A stretch of DNA of 64,000 nt from Montifringilla adamsi (taxonomy: Eukaryota > Chordata > Aves > Passeriformes > Passeridae): assembly GCA_017590115.1 (NCBI GenBank), contig JAGGNK010000003.1, forward strand, positions 1,545,801-1,609,800. The letters are read 5' to 3'. The position numbers and the translations under genes are program-made. Under the pieces are notes generated by a model. The model made no database searches and was not told where the DNA came from. It saw only the letters and a list, made by a program, of their open reading frames with translations. Each line of letters opens with the position of its first letter. Positions within the stretch are counted from its first letter, which is position 1. Positions 61,873-64,000 of the stretch are shown piece after piece.

Positions 61873-64000
61873 TAAAGAGGAAGGAAAAAAGTTGTTTGCC
61901 AACATTGGTGTTAGAAGTTTGACCTGGTTTTGGTTAAAACTCAGCTATTCCAGTGGAGTGAACCTTGAATCAAAGTAGCATCAACTCCAGACAAATTAAT
62001 CAAAAAAGTGGTCCAATTGTTCATGGTTGAAAATATGCACCTGCATATGATGTCTTTCACAGGAATATAGACTCCTGGGTCACACCAAGGATGAAGAGTC
62101 TCAGCAAATTACACATAACGCTTGCCATGTGTTGGTCATGCTTGGCAGCAGCTTTGCCTCAGTCCTTTTCCCAAGCAGGACTTCCTAATCCAATGGTGAG
62201 AAACCTAACTCCACCCTAAATTTATTCATGACCAGTTTTAATCCATTTGTTCCTGTGCCGACAGTGTTCTTTGGCTTATAAGGCTCTCCCTCCCTGCTGT
62301 TTATTCTCCTGAATAACATTCCGAGTATTTGCCGAGTGCCACCAATCCCTCTAAGCTTTCCTTTACCAGGCTGAACAAACCATGCTTTAAAGCTCAGTTT
62401 CTGCAGTAAATACAAAGCTGCTGAACCTTCTCTTTCTAGATACAGCTACCAAAGCTAACATAAGAGGACTAGCAATTAACATAGCTCTTTTTAAGGCTGA
62501 GAAGCCCTAAAGCATGTGTATAGTATCTCTATGGCTATATTGATGTTGGTACTTATGACAGCTAGGTCCTGTCCATGTTGGCAGCATGTCACAGCAGGTC
62601 TGAGGATCCTTCATTGTTTTTGGCAAAATATGCTTTCCACTGACTCAAGCGTATGAAAACCTCTTCCCCATATCTCTTCCTTGACTTAATCTTTACTTTA
62701 TCTTCCCAAATCTCTCAAAATGAATCACAGCAGCAAGCTGGACGGCATTAATACTGCCTTTCCTGGACGGAAAGAGCAAAAAAAAAATCACAGTATCGTA
62801 TCTGACTCTTGTTACATTACCTGGTCATTCATTTATAGCCACTTGCAATGAATCCAGTTGTCCAAGGGTTTCTCCAGCCCTGCTGTTCTCTGTTGATGAG
62901 ATCACACCTTGTGCACAAATGCAGAAGTTACCTGACCAGTCAACGCCTAAGTGTGCGGGTGTAGAACTGTAATTTTCTATTACTGCAGAAATTCTACTTC
63001 TGAATACCAGTGGTTACTCCATCACTTAATGCCATGATCCAGTTTCAGGAGCACATATTTAATTTGTGTGCCCACATCAATAACAGGAATACTAAGAAAA
63101 TCAGCATCAAGGCTAGAGACCCTATTCCTGTCAATCCTTTTTTGTACAACAGACCACTGGTTCCTCCATTAGCTTTTCTTGTCCACCCTCATTTCTCATT
63201 TGATCTTTTTCAGATGAACAAGTACTTTTCCAAGAAGCACAACAAAGAACAGCTGAAATAAATAACCAAACAGAATCAAGGTATCATTTTTACTTTCAGA
63301 CTTGTTTTTCTGAATATGAGTACTGCCTCAAAAATATGCTATTGTAAGTGCCCAACACAGAAAAATCTAAGACCTAAATCAGGAAGAGTTGGGTGAGGTT
63401 GTCCAAACACTAGACATACAAGCCAAGTCCCCATAAACCTTCAAGACAGCATCCCACAATGCTCTCCCATTGACATTCAACATCTAAAGTGTCTTTTTTT
63501 TTCCTTTCCCCCCCACCCTCTCCCCCTCAGTTAAATGCTCACAAAGCTTTAAAACACAGTGGTATTTTGCTTTTGTCTTCACCATAGGGATCCTGGTCAC
63601 TGAGGTGTTTTCCTTCACATCTCTCTACTTCTAGCACTCTCCTATGCTTCCTACAGCCATCACAGACTGTATGTTATCTCTACCACACATCAGTAGACTA
63701 TTTTGATTTAACATGTCAGCCAGGGGAATTAAGACTTGCATGTCCACAGTACCCACTCATCAATTTTCCAGGTAAACTGAACTAAAAAATAAGTAGATAT
63801 ATTTATATAAGTATTTATAAAAAGCCAAATATAACAAACCATTCAGTCTGAGGCTTCAGGAAACTAAATTAATGAAAAACTAATGATAGGTTCACAGCCT
63901 AGCCATTAAGTTTCTTAAATTGCATTTTGCCTGCGCCAGAATAATGATGTAGCCTCAGAGACTCACAGGTAGCTCAGCAGATGCCTGTCTATCATCATTA
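61873..64000. other. Unique sequence at right edge, no gene recognised
   Basis: A C-rich, acceptor-like stretch at about 63500-63530 (ccccccccaccctctccccc then tcag) is not followed by a supported exon. No transposon recognised. Confidence 0.5.

Larger units (their letters stand above)
34257..64000 (-). other. ARB2A: Intron of ARB2A upstream of the exon (non-coding)
   Basis: This 30 kb lies 5' of the ARB2A exon in transcript direction. The preceding exon in human carries FFVAHSYGGLAFVEL, and no open frame on the minus strand here shows it. The content is unique AT-rich sequence with CR1 and SINE relics, poly(A) and poly(T) runs, one small CpG island and one integrase-like exon candidate. Intron assignment is inferred from the known large size of ARB2A introns. 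Confidence 0.6.

Overview
This is vertebrate nuclear DNA, almost certainly from a bird. The only transposon family that recurs is CR1 (several truncated copies, two of them long, with the typical bird 3' ends). tRNA-headed SINE relics are few, there is one solo retroviral LTR, and repeat density is low. Almost all of the 64 kb is AT-rich non-coding sequence. Most open reading frames here are short, overlap on both strands and lack splice or domain support, so I do not annotate them as genes.

The one gene I can name is ARB2A (FAM172A), on the minus strand. A 117-base internal exon at 34140-34256 encodes 39 residues that match the conserved Arb2-domain segment containing [13 protein letters not shown], with a good acceptor and donor. 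ARB2A has very long introns in other vertebrates, so the rest of the window is most simply read as its two flanking introns: 34257-64000 upstream in transcript order and 1-34139 downstream. I found neither the preceding exon (the one with the AHSYGG-type serine motif) nor the C-terminal exon.

From left to right: unique sequence with simple repeats (1-10.2 kb); a CpG-rich block (10.24-10.64 kb); a strong G-quadruplex motif (12.07 kb); a CR1 3' end (15.7 kb); a tRNA-SINE relic (17.8 kb); a perfect hairpin (19.2 kb) and an ATT microsatellite (19.6 kb); a 1.9-kb inverted duplication containing a solo LTR (24.5-26.4 kb); a long minus-strand CR1 (27.5-28.3 kb); a long A-rich tract (33.6 kb); the ARB2A exon (34.1 kb); an exon-like segment resembling the zinc-binding part of a Ty3/gypsy (GIN-type) integrase (35.2 kb); a short CR1 end (43.45 kb); a tRNA-SINE with intact A and B boxes (48.0 kb); a small CpG island with a C15 tract (50.7 kb); a palindrome cluster (53.0 kb); an old CR1 split by a 76-base poly(A) run (59.2-59.96 kb); an old LINE/SINE tail (60.7 kb); and a long plus-strand CR1 (61.2-61.87 kb).

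The two most unusual items are the near-identical inverted duplication and the GIN-like integrase exon. The duplication's arms carry the solo LTR's end plus its flank, so it formed after the LTR inserted. The GIN-like exon is nested about 0.9 kb from the ARB2A exon on the same strand. No prokaryotic features, CRISPR arrays or functional tRNA or rRNA genes were seen.
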